Shown piece by piece: positions 61,452-64,000 of a stretch of DNA of 64,000 nucleotides. Under the pieces are notes generated by a model, which was not told the DNA's origin, did not search any database, and saw nothing but the letters and a program-made list of their open reading frames with translations. The translations under genes were made by a program, and so were the position numbers. This DNA comes from Acidobacteriota bacterium. GTDB taxonomy: Bacteria; Acidobacteriota; Terriglobia; Acidiferrales; UBA7541. The first letter of the stretch is position 1; every line of letters begins with the position of its first letter. The DNA is taken from NCBI GenBank assembly GCA_003225295.1, contig QHYZ01000081.1, positions 62,001 to 126,000 on the forward strand, written 5' to 3'.

Positions 61452-62252
61452 ATGACTGCCATCATCACGGTTGCGAATCAAAAAGGCGGCGTGGGAAAGA
61501 CCACGACGGCGATCAATTTGTCCGCGGCGCTGGCGCATCGCGGCAAGCGCACGCTACTGATCGATCTCGATCCGCAGGCCAATTCGACAATTGCGTTTTA
61601 TGATTCCGGCGAAATATCCACGAGCATGTTCGACGTGCTGAGTGACAGCCGCGTCACGCTGGCCACGGTCATCAAGCCGACCAAGGATCCAATGTTGTTT
61701 CTTGGGCCGGGCCGGCTGGCGCTTGCCAAGCTGGAGCAGGCGCTCGCGGGGCAATTCGATGCGCCATTTAAATTGAAAGATGCGCTGACTCCGGTGGTGA
61801 AAGACTATGACTACGTAATTCTCGATACCCCGCCATCGCTGGGGATCCTGACGGTGAATGCGCTGGTGGCCTCGACGCATTTGCTGGTGCCCATCCAGGC
61901 AGCGTACTTCGCCATCGAAGGAACCGATGATTTGCTGGAGACCTACGAGCGAATCCGCGCGCGCCCTAATCCGGCGCTGAAAGTTCTGGGCGTGGTGATT
62001 ACGCTTTTTGATAAGCGCACGAATATCTCGAAGGACACACACGGGCAGATTCGATCGGTATTTGGTGAAGTGCTGTTCAAGACGAAAATCACCAAGAACG
62101 TGCGGCTGGAAGAGAGCCCTGCTTACAAGGAAACGATTTTGACGTTTGCGCCAAAATCACCCGGCGCGGTCGAGTACAAGAAACTTGCAGGGGAGGTTAT
62201 CCAACGTGTCGAAGAGGATCGGGTTACCCGTCACGCTGAAGATGCGGCATGA
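61452..62252 (+). CDS. parA: Chromosome/plasmid partition ATPase ParA
   Basis: A 266-residue ParA/Soj-type ATPase. The deviant Walker A is KGGVGKTT (residues 11-18), followed by LLIDLDPQANST and YVILDTPPSLG. GGAGG before ATG 61452 sets the start. It moves ParB-bound DNA during segregation. The 3' end overlaps parB by 47 nt. Confidence 0.94.
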   Translation: MTAIITVANQKGGVGKTTTAINLSAALAHRGKRTLLIDLDPQANSTIAFYDSGEISTSMFDVLSDSRVTLATVIKPTKDPMLFLGPGRLALAKLEQALAGQFDAPFKLKDALTPVVKDYDYVILDTPPSLGILTVNALVASTHLLVPIQAAYFAIEGTDDLLETYERIRARPNPALKVLGVVITLFDKRTNISKDTHGQIRSVFGEVLFKTKITKNVRLEESPAYKETILTFAPKSPGAVEYKKLAGEVIQRVEEDRVTRHAEDAA

Positions 62253-63063
62253 CGCGCACTATGTAGAATCGCTGACAAGCTATAGCGGTGCGGCGGTCGG
62301 GCGCATGATTCGCGTGGACCAAATTCGCCCGAATCCCGACCAGCCGCGCAAGGCGCTTGGGGACCTGCGCGAACTCACGGAGTCGATTTGCGAAAAGGGC
62401 GTATTGGAGCCGCTGCTGGTGCGCTACGTCCCGCGCGAGGACTGCTTTCATATCATCTCCGGCGAGCGGCGTTATCATGCGTCGCGCGCTGCGGGGCTGC
62501 GCGAAGTGCCGTGCATCGAAAAGACCGCCGACGACGCGGAGACGCTCGAAATCGGGCTGATCGAGAATATTCAGCGAAAAGACCTCACGCCGTTTGAAGA
62601 AGCAGATGGGCTGTACCGTCTGAGCACACAGTTTGAATACACGCACGAAGACATCGCCAAGAAAATCGGCCGGGCGCGGTCGTCGGTGACCGAAACTCTG
62701 TCGCTTCGCAATATCCCCGATTCGCTGAGAAAGAAGTGCGTCGAGCATGGAATTATTTCCAAGTCGCTGTTGCTGCAGATTGCGCGTCAGCCCACCGAAA
62801 AGAAAATGATCGAGATGTTCCACCGCATCATGCAGGGAGGGCTGACCCGCGATGAGGCGCGCCGCGAACGCCGCGAAGAGCAGTCGGGACCGCAGCGGCC
62901 ACGGCCGTTCATCTTTCAATTCGAGCCGCCGGCGGAGACATTTAAATTCCGGATTCAGTTCAAGAAAAGTCATGTTTCGCGCGCTGAGCTGATTTCGACG
63001 CTGCGCGAAATCCTGGCACAGCTCGAGGGATCCTCTTCGGAGGCCGATTCGACAGCGGCCTAA
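62206..63063 (+). CDS. parB: ParB-family partition protein
   Basis: A 285-residue ParB: the ParB/Srx domain (IRPNPDQPRKALGDL, ISGERRYHASRAAGL, LIENIQRKDLTPFEEA with the CTP-binding GERRY and ENIQR motifs), a helix-turn-helix (HEDIAKKIGRARSSVTETL) and a C-terminal dimerisation part. The GTG at 62206 has GGGGAGG at good spacing and gives the family-like start SKRIGLPVTLKMRHDAHYVE; ATG 62242 is a shorter alternative. No parS site was seen near it. Confidence 0.93.
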   Translation: MSKRIGLPVTLKMRHDAHYVESLTSYSGAAVGRMIRVDQIRPNPDQPRKALGDLRELTESICEKGVLEPLLVRYVPREDCFHIISGERRYHASRAAGLREVPCIEKTADDAETLEIGLIENIQRKDLTPFEEADGLYRLSTQFEYTHEDIAKKIGRARSSVTETLSLRNIPDSLRKKCVEHGIISKSLLLQIARQPTEKKMIEMFHRIMQGGLTRDEARRERREEQSGPQRPRPFIFQFEPPAETFKFRIQFKKSHVSRAELISTLREILAQLEGSSSEADSTAA

Positions 63064-63142
63064 CACTACAAAGAACAAAGACGGGACGTGACCCTTCGAG
63101 AAGACTCGGGGCCAGCAAGTCCCGCTCCCGCACTTTTCTTCC

Positions 63143-63478
63143 ATGGTTGAACTTTCGCCGCAGCAAATGCAAATCATCGAGCGGCTCTTCGAGGCTGGCT
63201 TTCGCGCGATTGCGATTCCGCCTTACGAGAGTGCCTTGTGCATGAGGAAAGGCCATTGCGCGGCGGTCTTGGCTGCTGTTCCGAGCGGCGGAATTAAGCT
63301 GCTCGCGCCCCCGTCATACCTTGTGGAGGGCAACCTTAGTGTGAAGCTGAAGCGCGGCCGGCGCCAAGTGTTCGTCTGGAAAAAGAACGAAGTGGAAGCC
63401 ACGCCTGACAAATTGGACGAACTTGAATCGTTCCGGCGGGAACTTGCGGACGTCTTGGATGTGCCTCCCAAGCAGTAG
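63143..63478 (+). CDS. Unknown conserved-type small protein
   Basis: A 111-residue soluble protein I do not recognise. It is well formed: a helical N-terminus (SPQQMQIIERLFEAGFRAIAIPPYES), a Cys-containing strand, a basic segment (LSVKLKRGRRQVFVWKKNEV) and a helical end. It sits between parB and the YpdA-like gene on the same strand. No nucleic-acid-binding or enzymatic motif is certain. Confidence 0.65.
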   Translation: MVELSPQQMQIIERLFEAGFRAIAIPPYESALCMRKGHCAAVLAAVPSGGIKLLAPPSYLVEGNLSVKLKRGRRQVFVWKKNEVEATPDKLDELESFRRELADVLDVPPKQ

Positions 63479-63528
63479 ATTTCGGGTGATTTGCAATTGC
63501 TGGAAACTCACGGCAAACTGAACTGCTC

Positions 63529-64000
63529 ATGGATGCATACGACATTATCTGCATTGGGGCGGGGCCGACGGGCCTGGCGACCGCCATGGAAGCCAAGCGC
63601 GCCGGGATGCGGCCGCTAGTCATCGACAAAGCCTGCCTTTGCAACTCGATTTTCCATTATCCGGTGAACATGGTGTTTTTCACGACGCCGGAGCTGCTCG
63701 AAATTGGCGATCTGCCGCTGGTTTGCGCAGCGGAAAAGCCTACTCGCGTCGAAGCGCTGAAGTATTACCGCAAGGCGGTGGAGCACGATGCGCTTGAATT
63801 ACGGCTGTACGAGTTGGTGGTGCGGGTTGATGGCCGGGATGAAAGCTTCACAGTAGTAACGAAAACGGAGAAGGGAACGGAACAGAGGTACCGGAGCAGA
63901 AAGATTGCCGTGGCGACAGGATATTACGATCTGCCGAACCAATTGGGCGTGCCCGGGGAAGACCTCTCGCATGTATCGCACTACTACAGCGAGCCTCACG
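63529..64000 (+). CDS. ypdA: YpdA-like FAD/NAD(P) oxidoreductase (3' end beyond window)
   Basis: The first 157 codons of a flavoprotein disulfide reductase-like enzyme. The N-terminal motif IICIGAGPTGLATAMEAKRAG binds FAD; KACLCNSIFHYPVNMVFFTTP and IAVATGYYDLPNQLGVPGED match the YpdA family, whose best-known members reduce bacillithiol disulfide. The protein continues beyond the window. The ATG at 63529 gives the family start MDAYDIICIG. The bacillithiol link is family knowledge and not shown here. Confidence 0.85.
   Translation, partial: MDAYDIICIGAGPTGLATAMEAKRAGMRPLVIDKACLCNSIFHYPVNMVFFTTPELLEIGDLPLVCAAEKPTRVEALKYYRKAVEHDALELRLYELVVRVDGRDESFTVVTKTEKGTEQRYRSRKIAVATGYYDLPNQLGVPGEDLSHVSHYYSEPH

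Overview
The window looks like a chromosomal segment of an Acidobacteriota bacterium, probably class Terriglobia/Acidobacteriia. This is inferred from gene content and style: a GC-rich genome with many GTG starts and ATGA/GTGA overlaps, a Ser/Thr kinase fused to a PD40/WD40 propeller, DUF4337 and DUF4388 proteins, acidobacterial-type PilZ-like proteins, a complete Tol-Pal operon and a selenocysteine-type redox protein. There are no rRNA genes, no complete tRNA, no CRISPR array and no intact mobile element.

Layout. 1-6650: the N-terminal part of a repeat-bearing lipoprotein; a minus-strand operon of a Lon-N-domain protein, a MoxR-like AAA+ ATPase and a VWA protein; a TPR protein divergent from an acyl-CoA thioesterase; and a decayed ECF sigma-factor gene. 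6651-16894: a nearly complete heme locus, with hemE-hemN-hemG on the minus strand and hemX-hemA-hemC-hemD-hemB-hemL on the plus strand. Together they run from glutamyl-tRNA to protoporphyrin IX; ferrochelatase is absent. 16918-24886: two membrane proteins (DUF4337, DUF421), an amidase with a small Tat-signal protein, a large Ser/Thr kinase followed by a 23-codon remnant of a second kinase, and a secreted peroxiredoxin/DsbD-alpha protein whose catalytic position is an in-frame TGA followed by a SECIS-like hairpin.

25030-50684: two separate chemosensory systems transcribed in opposite directions, away from a central histidine kinase / receiver / NtrC-type sigma-54 activator module. The minus-strand system resembles Pil-Chp: PilZ-like protein, unknown protein, His-box protein lacking an ATPase, CheY, CheW, MCP, CheR, hybrid CheA, CheB, two CheW and two receiver proteins. 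The plus-strand system is TonB-like protein, MCP, CheW, CheR, CheA, CheB, CheY and CheX. Both operons have a sigma-54-type GG-N10-GC promoter, with copies of a GTCTCA-N3-TGARAC inverted repeat about 100-190 bp upstream. This suggests that the adjacent activator co-regulates them.

51289-64000: cpoB, pal, tolB, tolA, tolR and tolQ on the minus strand (tolQ apparently starts at ATT); miaB and a bifunctional-nuclease-family gene; a MATE transporter; two frameshifted PilZ-like remnants in a 1.1-kb gap; parA-parB; a small unknown gene; and the start of a YpdA-like flavoprotein.

The strongest candidate for something new is the selenoprotein (23570-24886). Next is the inferred sigma-54 regulon joining the two chemosensory operons. 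All calls come from reading the sequence; no database search was run.
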